A stretch of 35,268 nt of DNA from a virus. The notes under the pieces were generated by a model. That model was not told the DNA's origin and did no database searches. It worked only from the letters and a program-made list of their open reading frames with translations. Of this stretch, positions 15,427 to 22,912 are shown piece after piece. A program made the translations under genes and the position numbers. The stretch covers positions 1-35,268 of the IMG/VR virus record IMGVR_UViG_3300030019_000098, one strand, 5' to 3'. The first letter of the stretch is position 1. Every line of letters starts with the position of its first letter.

Positions 15427-16233
15427 ATGAAATATAAAATAAATGTAAGTTTGTTTTCAGAAAATTACATAGAGGTAGAAGCAGATTCTCACGAAGAAGC
15501 TAGAAGATTAGCATACAATGAAAAATATAATATTATGTCAGAACAATTCAAGAATATTGGAGTATCACTTACTGATGATAATGGTGAATATAGAAATTTA
15601 AGTGATATCCTAGAGGATATGTCTAAGAAATTTAATGAAAACATCAAAAATGATAAATTAGAAGGAGAGAATAAAATGAATAAATCAACAATTGAAATGG
15701 ACGTATTACCATTAGGGGCAGAAGACACAGGTGAATCAATAACAGGAACTATGAAACAAGTAAACAACAAAATGACATTACAAGTAAGATACATAGATAA
15801 AAATATTACACCTATGGAAAAGATTGATGGTGGGGATTTAGTTGATATTAGAGTTAGTAGAGTATTTAAAAATGGAGAAGAAACAATTTTCCCTTGTAAA
15901 TATAGTTTTGGAGATACTTTATTCTTTAAATTAGGTTTCGCCATGAAAATGCCACCAAACAAAAAAGCTAATGTATATCCTCGTTCAGGAATGTTTAAAA
16001 ATTATGGATTTTTATTAACAAACAGTGTCGGTCAAATAGATAATAGATTTCAAGGAAATGATGATGAATGGTGTGCAATGGTATGGTGTACTAGAGATGG
16101 CGTAATAAACTACGATGATAGAATATTACAATTCGAAGTAGTTGATAGAGTTATGGAAAATGTTGAATTTGAAATAGTTGAACAATTAGGCGATGTAAAT
16201 CGTGGTGGATATTCTAGTACGGGAACTAAATAA
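15427..16233 (+). CDS. dut: dUTPase with an N-terminal extension; internal start at 15676
   Basis: dUTPase hydrolyses dUTP to dUMP, keeping uracil out of DNA and feeding ThyA. The trimeric-dUTPase motifs occur in order: D-G-G-D-L-V-D-I (motif 1), P-R-S-G (2), G-Q-I-D-N-R-F-Q-G (3), R-I-L-Q-F (4) and R-G-G-Y-S-S-T-G (5). They lie in the last 185 residues. Residues 1-83 are a separate domain (I-E-V-E-A-D-S-H-E-E-A-R-R-L) resembling small DpnD/PcfM-type phage domains. A strong GAAGGAGAG site precedes an in-frame ATG at 15676, exactly where the dUTPase domain begins, so both a fusion and a free enzyme may be made. The long reverse-strand frame here is a shadow. Confidence 0.9.
   Translation: MKYKINVSLFSENYIEVEADSHEEARRLAYNEKYNIMSEQFKNIGVSLTDDNGEYRNLSDILEDMSKKFNENIKNDKLEGENKMNKSTIEMDVLPLGAEDTGESITGTMKQVNNKMTLQVRYIDKNITPMEKIDGGDLVDIRVSRVFKNGEETIFPCKYSFGDTLFFKLGFAMKMPPNKKANVYPRSGMFKNYGFLLTNSVGQIDNRFQGNDDEWCAMVWCTRDGVINYDDRILQFEVVDRVMENVEFEIVEQLGDVNRGGYSSTGTK
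15661..15678 (+). promoter_or_regulatory. Internal ribosome site and start for free dUTPase
   Basis: GAAGGAGAG, then 6 bases, then ATG, in frame within the longer gene and at the boundary between the N-terminal domain and the dUTPase domain. It is at least as good as the first start's site. Confidence 0.6.
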
Positions 16234-16250
16234 TTAGGAGGTATTTAATT

Positions 16251-16463
16251 ATGGAAGAATTAAAATTTACTTATAAGAATTGGAAAGACGAAATATCAGA
16301 AAGAAGAGCATATACTCAGTCAATAAAAATCTATTATGGAGAAGTTGAGTGGCACAAAGGAGAACAATGGTTAATGGTAGCATTTGATATTGATAAGCAA
16401 GATTATAGAACATTCGCAATTAGAGATATTATTGGTGAGTTTCCATTAGATTTTATAAAATAA
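16251..16463 (+). CDS. WYL-like small protein, 70 aa
   Basis: The sequence reads like a single WYL (SH3-like) domain: F-T-Y-K-N-W-K-D-E-I-S-E-R at the start, then G-E-Q-W-L-M-V-A-F-D-I and D-Y-R-T-F-A-I-R-D-I, equivalent to the W-Y-L-V-A-Y and R-x-F-R-L-D-R-I signatures. WYL domains bind nucleic acid or nucleotides and often regulate. There is no helix-turn-helix here, so it is a stand-alone domain. TTAGGAGG precedes the ATG. The specific role is unknown. Confidence 0.65.
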   Translation: MEELKFTYKNWKDEISERRAYTQSIKIYYGEVEWHKGEQWLMVAFDIDKQDYRTFAIRDIIGEFPLDFIK

Positions 16464-16473
16464 TAGGTTTGAG

Positions 16474-16494
16474 AATGGGGCTATGACTAGCCTA
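16474..16494 (+). repeat. Dispersed 21-base intergenic repeat, copy 2
   Basis: AATGGGGCTATGACTAGCCTA, 19 of 21 identical to the copy at 11257. It begins 10 bases after a stop codon. It may be a transcript-end or leader element; no clear function. Confidence 0.6.
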
Positions 16495-16576
16495 GATTTC
16501 TAAATATTCTAATAAAATAAAATAATACTTTTAAATGATTATGATAAATTAAAAAAATTGAAAGAAGGAATGAAAA

Positions 16577-16837
16577 TTGAAAGAATTTTTAAAAGAACAT
16601 TGGACTGAAGTCTTCGGTACAATTACTGGATTAGGACTTATGATCTATTCTGCAATTACCAAAGATATAATATGGTTTAACTTTGGTATCTTAATAACGT
16701 ATATGCACTTAAACAACTTTAAAACAGATTTAGATAATAAGAAAATCAAAGATTTAGAAGAACAATTATCAAATACACAAGAATTATTAAATAGATTAGC
16801 AAAAGTAATTCTTAAAGGAATTGAAGGAGGTAACTAA
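16577..16837 (+). CDS. Membrane-anchored coiled-coil protein, 86 aa, TTG start
   Basis: AGAAGGA lies 7 bases before a TTG start. After a short amphipathic head (K-E-F-L-K-E-H-W) there are one or two hydrophobic stretches (T-I-T-G-L-G-L-M-I-Y-S-A-I and I-W-F-N-F-G-I-L-I-T-Y), then a coiled coil (L-E-E-Q-L-S-N-T-Q-E-L-L) to the end. The layout resembles small phage inner-membrane or holin-associated proteins, but no family is certain. Confidence 0.6.
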   Translation: MKEFLKEHWTEVFGTITGLGLMIYSAITKDIIWFNFGILITYMHLNNFKTDLDNKKIKDLEEQLSNTQELLNRLAKVILKGIEGGN

Positions 16838-16856
16838 TAAATAAAACAAATTATAA

Positions 16857-16890
16857 TAAATTAAGACAGATTAAATAAAATAGTCTGTCT
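16857..16890 (+). other. Hairpin in intergenic gap
   Basis: AAGACAGA pairs perfectly with TCTGTCTT across a 13-base loop. No T-tract follows, so I do not call it a terminator; it may protect or attenuate the transcript between two membrane-protein genes. Confidence 0.4.
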
Positions 16891-16946
16891 TACACAAAAG
16901 TATAGAAAGCAGGTGATAAATAAATTAAATAAAGGAAGTGTATTAA

Positions 16947-17288
16947 ATGTTAATAATATTATATATTATACTAATTTATATCCTATTAGGCTCAGTAATT
17001 TATCTTATAGGACAAAATTTACATACTAAAAACAGCGGAATATTAATGCTTTATTATTACTTAGTATTAATGTTTGGAATGGCAATAGACTTGATTATAT
17101 ACCTTGATGATTCTTTGATCCCAACAATTAAGAATAAAACAGATATCTTTTGGGTTAAAAGACAATATAATAAATTCTTAAAGATAAAAGATTTAACTGA
17201 AGACGATAAGCAACTTATTATTAAAGCTAAAAATGAAATGGTTAGATTTCTTAGTAATGTAGACGGGGTACAAGATGATGAAGAATAA
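16947..17288 (+). CDS. Two-helix membrane protein, 113 aa
   Basis: Two hydrophobic spans at about residues 2-22 and 31-52 are followed by a charged cytoplasmic-type tail of 60 residues (F-L-K-I-K-D-L-T-E-D-D-K). AAGGAAGTG precedes the ATG. The gene overlaps the next, also membrane-anchored, by 14 bases, so the two products probably act together at the membrane. No family recognised. Confidence 0.6.
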   Translation: MLIILYIILIYILLGSVIYLIGQNLHTKNSGILMLYYYLVLMFGMAIDLIIYLDDSLIPTIKNKTDIFWVKRQYNKFLKIKDLTEDDKQLIIKAKNEMVRFLSNVDGVQDDEE

Positions 17289-17997
17289 ATTAATTAAGTT
17301 TATTGTTAACTTTGTAATATCAGGTTTAGTATGTGTTTTAATGATAACTTCAATATTTGCATATAAATCACATACTACTAAAACTTTAACACAAGTCCCA
17401 CAAACTCAAATTTCACAACAAGTACAACAGTTTAGAGTTATTTCCAGTAAAGATGTTATAGACCATTTGAATAAGGAAAATAGCTTGAATGTATTTAGTG
17501 GTGAAATAGGTGCTACAAAAACATTTACAAATAAAGATATTCCAAGTGATGACGTAAATATGAATTGGATTAATAAGTGGTTTGAAAATCATAGTTCTAA
17601 AGAGATTACATATAACAATAGATATAAATTTTTATTTGCATATGATTTAAGTACTCCTAAAGTTACTTGCAATGATGGGGTTATAAACATTCAAATTAGT
17701 CCAAATAAATTAAGTTTGATAAGTATAGAACAATTAAATCAAGCAAGTTCTGAAAAAGTGAAACTTTTTGAATCCAATTTCCAACCATATCAAAGAGATG
17801 CACTTAACATGAGAGTCAAAGAATTGACTAGAAATACAATAATGTCAGATCAAGACTATAGAGCAGAAGCAATAGAAAATACAAAAGATAAACTTCGAGA
17901 AAATTTGAAAGCTTTTCTAGGAGATGATATAAAGGTAAATTTCACAGAAACAACGTATGATGTAGTACAACAAAATGATGTTTCACTAAATAGTTAA
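17275..17997 (+). CDS. Membrane-anchored DUF4230-like protein
   Basis: A 240-aa protein with one N-terminal hydrophobic anchor (F-V-I-S-G-L-V-C-V-L-M-I-T-S-I-F-A-Y, about residues 13-30), a Gln/Thr-rich linker, then a beta-rich outer domain containing S-T-P-K-V-T-C-N-D-G-V-I-N-I-Q-I-S-P and a helical C-terminus. This matches the general pattern of DUF4230 proteins, whose function is unknown. It may be external to the membrane. It overlaps the previous gene, and a strong terminator follows 27 bases after its stop, so it ends the operon. Confidence 0.65.
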   Translation: MMKNKLIKFIVNFVISGLVCVLMITSIFAYKSHTTKTLTQVPQTQISQQVQQFRVISSKDVIDHLNKENSLNVFSGEIGATKTFTNKDIPSDDVNMNWINKWFENHSSKEITYNNRYKFLFAYDLSTPKVTCNDGVINIQISPNKLSLISIEQLNQASSEKVKLFESNFQPYQRDALNMRVKELTRNTIMSDQDYRAEAIENTKDKLRENLKAFLGDDIKVNFTETTYDVVQQNDVSLNS

Positions 17998-18024
17998 TTT
18001 ACAATAAAATAAATACATATTTTT

Positions 18025-18057
18025 AAGAGTAGTTAGGAACAATTAACTACTCTTTTT
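18025..18057 (+). terminator. Rho-independent terminator
   Basis: An 11-bp perfect stem (AAGAGTAGTTA with TAACTACTCTT), 8-base loop and T-run on the + strand. It ends the operon finishing with the DUF4230-like gene. Confidence 0.9.
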
Positions 18058-18121
18058 CATATATTCTTTATACATTAATTTGTTAAAATAAGTATTGCAT
18101 TATTTTGGCACTAGTGGTAAG

Positions 18122-18151
18122 ATTAATTTGTGGTTAAAATAACAAATTAAT
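18122..18151 (+). promoter_or_regulatory. Perfect 10-bp inverted repeat in the leader of the methyltransferase gene
   Basis: ATTAATTTGT and ACAAATTAAT are separated by 10 bases, directly ahead of the ribosome site. The right arm is also a copy of the dispersed ACAAATTAAT motif; another inverted copy sits at 18073. An operator or transcript hairpin are both possible. Confidence 0.45.
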
Positions 18152-18178
18152 ATAAATAATAAAGGAGATGTTAAATGA

Positions 18179-19732
18179 ATGTTTACTGACAATGACCAAT
18201 TCTACCCAACCCCTAAAAACTTAGTTTTTAAAATGTTAGATAAGATATCAGAAATAAGAGGCTTTAAGTACGTTCTCGAGCCGAGTGCTGGTAAGGGAAA
18301 TATCATTGAATACTATAAGGAATATTACGATAAACAATATTCTAATAAATTTTGGTCGGGAAATAATAGGGCAGAGAAAGACTTAGTATTTGATGTAATA
18401 GAATTAGATGAAAACTTAGCAAATCTATTAAGAGGGAAAGGTTACAATCTTGTACATGATGATTTTCTTACATATGATCCACAAAGATTTTATGATTTAA
18501 TAATTCTAAATCCTCCATTTGAACAAGGAGATAAACATTTTTTACGATGTTTGGAAATTCAAAAACGAATAGGTGGTCAAATTGTAGGTTTGTTAAATGC
18601 AGAAACCATAAAAAATCCATATAGTAATACAAGAAAAGAATTAATAAATCAAATACAACAATACAATGGAAAAATAGAATATATTCAAAACGCCTTTAGT
18701 GATTCAGAACGAAAAACAGATGTAGAAACTGCTTTAATATACATAAATGTTCCAATGCAAAAAGATGAATCTATATTTGAAAGACATTTTAAAAGAGATA
18801 ATCCTGATATAGATGTTGATAATTTTCAAGCATTACTTCCCCAAATGACAAAACTTCAATCTTTAGTATTAGAGTGTGATATGGTTAAAAAAGCAACTAC
18901 AGAATTATTTAAAGAAAAAATGAAAATAAATAAATTATTAAATGGGTTTGGAATAAGTTCTGGTGTTAGCATATGTGATGATACATCGACTCCTAAACAA
19001 TTATCAATCAATGACTATTTAGACAAGACTAATTTACAATATTGGAACAAATTTATAGAAGAAACTGATTTTAAAAAGAAATTACCATCTAAATTAAGAG
19101 ATAATTTTAATTGCAATATGGAAAAACAAAGAAATATATCTTTTAACATGAATAATATTCACTATTTCTATGAACAATTAATACAAGCTATTCCAAAAAG
19201 TTATGAAGAAACTGTTGCAAAAGTTTTTGAAGATCTCACTTATAAGGGGTATTATTCAGATTCAACATGGAATAGCAATATTTATTTATACAGTGGTTGG
19301 AAAACTAATAGTTGTTATAAGATAAATAAGAAATCAATTATAAGATACTATGGAGATTATTTATATAGAGTTCCCGATACATTAAAAGATTTAAATATCA
19401 TCTTCAATAACATACAAGGCGATAGTTATGATATAGACAATAGAGATATAATAGAATCTATTAAAAAATGTGAAAAGAATATTGATACACCTCACTTTTA
19501 TTTATCGAGTTTTAAAAAGGGTACAATTCACATAGTATATAAAGATAAAAGAGCATTAGAGATTTTTAATATTTTAGCAGGAAAGGGCTTAAACGCATTA
19601 CCTCCAGACTTTGGGCAAAAGAAATATTCAGACATGAACGAAGAAGAAAAACAATTAGTTAAAGATTTTGATTTGACAGTACAGGAATATAATGGATTAG
19701 GTATAACAAATAATTATTTAAGATTAGAATAA
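18179..19732 (+). CDS. DUF4942 / N6-adenine methyltransferase-like protein
   Basis: A 517-aa protein with a class I methyltransferase core. It has F-Y-P-T-P at 8-12, the SAM-binding motif L-E-P-S-A-G-K-G at 33-40 and the catalytic N-P-P-F at 111-114, as in DNA adenine methyltransferases. The C-terminal half (about 310-517) resembles DUF4942, which is often fused to such domains in phages and plasmids. It probably methylates phage DNA to evade restriction; the target sequence cannot be read. AAAGGAG is 11 bases before this ATG. An ATG four bases earlier has better spacing but reads only M-N-V-Y before TGA, so it may be a tiny overlapping leader. Confidence 0.85.
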   Translation: MFTDNDQFYPTPKNLVFKMLDKISEIRGFKYVLEPSAGKGNIIEYYKEYYDKQYSNKFWSGNNRAEKDLVFDVIELDENLANLLRGKGYNLVHDDFLTYDPQRFYDLIILNPPFEQGDKHFLRCLEIQKRIGGQIVGLLNAETIKNPYSNTRKELINQIQQYNGKIEYIQNAFSDSERKTDVETALIYINVPMQKDESIFERHFKRDNPDIDVDNFQALLPQMTKLQSLVLECDMVKKATTELFKEKMKINKLLNGFGISSGVSICDDTSTPKQLSINDYLDKTNLQYWNKFIEETDFKKKLPSKLRDNFNCNMEKQRNISFNMNNIHYFYEQLIQAIPKSYEETVAKVFEDLTYKGYYSDSTWNSNIYLYSGWKTNSCYKINKKSIIRYYGDYLYRVPDTLKDLNIIFNNIQGDSYDIDNRDIIESIKKCEKNIDTPHFYLSSFKKGTIHIVYKDKRALEIFNILAGKGLNALPPDFGQKKYSDMNEEEKQLVKDFDLTVQEYNGLGITNNYLRLE

Positions 19733-19762
19733 AATATTTCAACAAATTAATATATTAATGTG

Positions 19763-19791
19763 TTGACAAAAGAATCCAAATATATTATTAT
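19763..19791 (+). promoter_or_regulatory. Strong sigma-A-type promoter
   Basis: TTGACA, 17 bases, TATTAT (5 of 6), in the gap after the methyltransferase gene. It should drive the small gene at 19881 and the ligase. The dispersed ACAAATTAAT motif lies just before it. Confidence 0.75.
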
Positions 19792-19880
19792 ATACATATG
19801 GACACAAATAAGTTCCAATTAATGAAATAGATATAAAAATAATACATAAATAATAAATTAAATAAATGGAGGTAGATTAA

Positions 19881-20033
19881 ATGTTGAAAAATGAATTTAA
19901 GAATACTGGTGAACTAGGTTTGGAAGATATATATAACTATAATGATTGGACGTATTCATTAGAATATATGGAAATGGCAAAGGCTTATAATCTACAAGAA
20001 GATAAAAAATGTGAATTAAAAGAAGCTATTTGA
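19881..20033 (+). CDS. Small hypothetical protein, 50 aa
   Basis: ATGGAGGTAG upstream gives a good ribosome site. The 50-aa product is acidic and aromatic (E-D-I-Y-N-Y-N-D-W-T-Y-S-L-E-Y-M). No family recognised. It is the first gene after the strong promoter and precedes the DNA ligase by about 50 bases. Confidence 0.5.
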   Translation: MLKNEFKNTGELGLEDIYNYNDWTYSLEYMEMAKAYNLQEDKKCELKEAI

Positions 20034-20084
20034 CAAATTAATGTAAATTATAAATTAAAATATAATAATGAAGGAGATATGAAA

Positions 20085-21185
20085 ATGGAAAAAGTAATAA
20101 GAATTATAAATAAATTAGAAAGTACAAGTAGTTCAAATGATAAAATATCAATAATACAACAGAATAAAGATAATGAAGACTTTACTAAAATATTATATTA
20201 TACATACAATGATAGTCTTCAGTTTGGATTCAGCGAGAAGAAACTTAGAGAATTACTAAAGAGCTATTTAGAAAATTCAACATTCTATGTAGGACATTTA
20301 TGGATTAATGGATTTGAAATGCTTGATACACTTTCAAAATCAAATATCAATGATAGCCTACGAAAAGAAGTTTTAGAATTTTTATCAAATTGTGATTACG
20401 AAGAACAAGAACTATGGATTAAGGTACTTACCAAGGATTTAAGATGTAATATATCAGGGAAAAGCATAAATAAGGCTATCAAAGGATTAATACCAGAATT
20501 TAATATCCAACAAGCATATCCGATTCATAAATATCCATTAAAGAAAGGCACTTGGATTTGTTTAGAAGAAAAACTTAATGGTATAAATTGTTCATACGTA
20601 AATGGAATAATGTTAAGTAGGCAAGGTAAAGAGATATCAAACTTAGATCATATAATTAAACAATTAGAACAACTAAGTTTTGAAGGATACTATTTCAATG
20701 GAGAATTAGTTAGAAAGAATATAGACAATATTTCAAATGGTGAGAACTTTAGATTAACAACTTCAATCGTAAATTCAGATGTGGAAGATAAAACTATGAT
20801 AGATTTAATTGTATTTGATTTATTACCTATAGATGAATTCTTTGCAGGAAAAAGCAAATTGAAATATAAAGATAGGCTAAAACAATTAAGACAATTAAAA
20901 GCAGATGCAGTTGAAAAGGGACTAGCTAATTTGGATATACCAATTGTATATTATGAAGGAACAGACATATCTGTGGTAGATGAATATTTAGATTTAGCAA
21001 TATCACAAGATAAAGAAGGTTGTATGGCTATAAAGGATTGTGAATGGAAAAATAAACGTCACAATGGCATATTAAAGATTAAAAAGTTTATGACTGCTGA
21101 TTGTAAAATAATTAATTATGCAGAAGGAGAAGGAAAATATAAAGGAGTTTTAGGTTCTTTTATAATAGATTATAAAGGTAATTAA
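20085..21185 (+). CDS. ATP-dependent DNA ligase, cut short by an in-frame TAA
   Basis: Phage ATP-dependent ligases seal nicks through a lysine-AMP intermediate. The adenylation lysine is K163 in E-E-K-L-N-G; F-N-G-E-L-V, E-G-C-M-A-I-K and L-K-I-K-K-F fit motifs III, IV and V. An N-terminal helical domain of about 140 residues precedes them. The frame stops with TAA at 21183, just as the OB-fold begins (D-Y-K-G-N-stop); the same frame continues with the rest of the OB-fold to 21377. The 366-aa product lacks motif VI and is probably impaired in self-adenylation unless the stop is read through. AAGGAG is 8 bases before the chosen ATG; another ATG at 20079 is too close. Confidence 0.88.
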   Translation: MEKVIRIINKLESTSSSNDKISIIQQNKDNEDFTKILYYTYNDSLQFGFSEKKLRELLKSYLENSTFYVGHLWINGFEMLDTLSKSNINDSLRKEVLEFLSNCDYEEQELWIKVLTKDLRCNISGKSINKAIKGLIPEFNIQQAYPIHKYPLKKGTWICLEEKLNGINCSYVNGIMLSRQGKEISNLDHIIKQLEQLSFEGYYFNGELVRKNIDNISNGENFRLTTSIVNSDVEDKTMIDLIVFDLLPIDEFFAGKSKLKYKDRLKQLRQLKADAVEKGLANLDIPIVYYEGTDISVVDEYLDLAISQDKEGCMAIKDCEWKNKRHNGILKIKKFMTADCKIINYAEGEGKYKGVLGSFIIDYKGN

Positions 21186-21377
21186 GTTTCTGTTGGTTCA
21201 GGCTATTCAGATGAACAACGTCAAGAATATTGGACAAACCGTGATAAATACATAGGTAGAATTTTAGAGGTTAAGTATAAAGAAGAAACTATGGATAAGA
21301 AAACCAAGTTAATAAGTTTACAATTTCCAACCTTTGTGTGTATTAGAGAAGAAGGAAAACAAATAAGCTATAATTAA
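21186..21377 (+). pseudogene. Detached C-terminal OB-fold of the DNA ligase
   Basis: Reading on in the ligase frame after TAA gives 63 residues that are clearly ligase: V-G-S-G-Y-S-D-E-Q-R, N-R-D-K-Y-I-G-R-I-L-E-V and F-P-T-F-V-C-I-R-E-E-G-K (motif VI region), then a normal TAA. No start codon with a ribosome site lies at its head, so it is not an independent gene. A single A-to-T change in an AAA codon would create the stop; sequencing error and stop-codon readthrough are alternatives. Confidence 0.75.
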
Positions 21378-21394
21378 AAAAGAGGTGATTAAAT

Positions 21395-21670
21395 ATGAGT
21401 GGAATTTCATGGAATGAAGTAGGTATGACTACTAAAAAGGTATTTAAATATTTAGATTCAATTGATTTATTACCTTATATAAACGAATTCAAAGAAAAAG
21501 ACTTATACGATTTAATGGAAAAATTAGAAGAGATTTATGACTATAAAGATGAATTTTCTGAGACACTTTTTGATTATATAAAAGTTAGTGAATTCGCTGA
21601 ATATCTAAACAAAAGATATAATTTAAATATAAAAGAAACTGAAATAATAAGTTCTTACTATTATATTTAA
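21395..21670 (+). CDS. Hypothetical protein, 91 aa
   Basis: An AAGAGGTG ribosome site precedes the ATG, 17 bases after the true end of the ligase frame. The product is acidic and helical (K-V-F-K-Y-L-D-S-I-D-L-L, then L-M-E-K-L-E-E-I-Y-D-Y), ending in aromatics. No family recognised. Confidence 0.55.
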   Translation: MSGISWNEVGMTTKKVFKYLDSIDLLPYINEFKEKDLYDLMEKLEEIYDYKDEFSETLFDYIKVSEFAEYLNKRYNLNIKETEIISSYYYI

Positions 21671-21768
21671 CAATAGTAAAATAACAGAGCCAAATAAAAG
21701 TTAAATTTTAAATAAATAAAATAGTACGTTTTGTGCAGAAATCACGAATTATAGGAGGGATAAATACA

Positions 21769-21867
21769 ATGTATACATTATGCTTAATAAATGGTTATAA
21801 CTATCACTATTTTAATGACAAACTACTTAGCATAAGTAAAAATAATTGGGTACTTAATATATTATAA
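21769..21867 (+). CDS. Possible small peptide, 32 aa
   Basis: A strong AGGAGGGA site lies about 9 bases before ATG, and the frame gives 32 residues rich in Tyr and Asn (L-I-N-G-Y-N-Y-H-Y-F-N). The ribosome site is the main support; the peptide has no recognisable feature. Confidence 0.4.
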   Translation: MYTLCLINGYNYHYFNDKLLSISKNNWVLNIL

Positions 21868-21883
21868 AAGGGTGGAAGATGCA

Positions 21884-22030
21884 ATGGATACAGGAAAAGC
21901 TATGGCGATTATAAAAGAAAAAGCAACAATAATAGGATTCCTTGATTTCTAGGTACATGAAAATGTCCTTGATAGAGAAAATGCCGACAATTTAAAACAG
22001 TATTTAGAATGGTTAGCTAAACAAATTTAG
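21884..22030 (+). pseudogene. Small ORF interrupted by an in-frame TAG
   Basis: GGTGG is 8 bases before the ATG. The frame reads 22 codons (M-D-T-G-K-A-M-A-I-I-K-E-K), meets TAG at 21950, then continues as convincing protein (V-H-E-N-V-L-D-R-E-N-A-D-N-L-K) to a second TAG. It looks like a 48-aa helical protein broken by one base change. Because it is short, the continuity could be chance. Confidence 0.4.
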
Positions 22031-22086
22031 TTCGCAATGCTAATAAATCAAATAAAAATAATGAGGGTAAAGGGGATATATTAAAA

Positions 22087-22374
22087 ATGAATAATTCATG
22101 TAAACAAATTGAAGTAGAATATCAAAACCCAACAATAATGGACTTAATGGCTGAAATTGACAGGCTTACACAGGAATTATCAGAAGTTAAGGCTGAGAAT
22201 TATATGTTGAGAAATGACAATATATTATTACATAATAGTATTGAACAAAAATATGAAGAAAGTTCACAAGAAGAAGGTGATCTAAGTATGCTAGAAGAAT
22301 ATGAAGACAAATATTTAACTGATGTAGACGCATATTTAGAAGCTTTTGATAATATTAGTTTAACAAGGTTATAA
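22087..22374 (+). CDS. Coiled-coil protein, 95 aa
   Basis: Residues 18-60 form a leucine-heptad coiled coil (I-D-R-L-T-Q-E-L-S-E-V-K-A-E), followed by an acidic tail (E-E-Y-E-D-K-Y-L-T-D). It should dimerise or bind a partner. The ribosome site is weak (GAGGG, then GGGG upstream). No family recognised. Confidence 0.5.
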   Translation: MNNSCKQIEVEYQNPTIMDLMAEIDRLTQELSEVKAENYMLRNDNILLHNSIEQKYEESSQEEGDLSMLEEYEDKYLTDVDAYLEAFDNISLTRL

Positions 22375-22420
22375 ACAAATTAATATATAAAGTAATAATA
22401 AGAATGGAGAATGAAAGAAT

Positions 22421-22912
22421 ATGATAAGTAATTATGAAGTTCAATATATGAATATAGTTAAAAATATAATAGAATATGGATACTACGATAATAATAGAAC
22501 AGGTATGCCAACATATAAACTACCACATCAAATAATACAAGTGGATTTACAAAAGGAGTTTCCTATATTAAAAACTAAACAGGTGGCTTTTAAAACAGCT
22601 ACAAAAGAAATGTTATGGATATGGCAACAACAGTCAAATGATGTTACATTATTACAAAATCAAAATGTTCATATTTGGGATGAATGGGTTGATAAGAATA
22701 ATACTATAGGAAAAGCTTATGGGTATCAAATAGCAAAATATAAACAACTTGATAAACTTATTGAAACTTTAAAAACTAATCCACAAGATAGAAGAATGAT
22801 TATTTCTTTATGGAATATTGAAGATTTACCAGAAATGCAATTACAACCTTGTTGTTATCAAACTATTTGGGATGTGACAGATGGTAAACTGAATTGTATG
22901 CTTATACAACGT
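22421..22912 (+). CDS. thyA: Thymidylate synthase ThyA, exon 1
   Basis: ThyA methylates dUMP to dTMP using methylene-tetrahydrofolate. This exon gives residues 1-164: N-R-T-G near 25, [23 protein letters not shown] and the catalytic cysteine C144 in Q-P-C-C-Y-Q. It ends at Q-R, within the dUMP-binding Q-R-S-x-D motif; the following Ser and Asp are 1.2 kb away in exon 2, and the unspliced frame stops two codons later. GGAGAATG precedes the ATG. With exon 2 the enzyme is 293 aa, normal for the family. DHFR follows, completing the folate cycle. Confidence 0.95.

Noticed and set aside
15489-15962. 157-aa reverse-strand frame opposite dUTPase
   Set aside because: No ribosome site and no family; the + strand has all five dUTPase motifs.
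18097-18125. Promoter TTGCAT with TAAGAT before the methyltransferase
   Set aside because: Only four of six matches in each box in AT-rich DNA; too weak to annotate.
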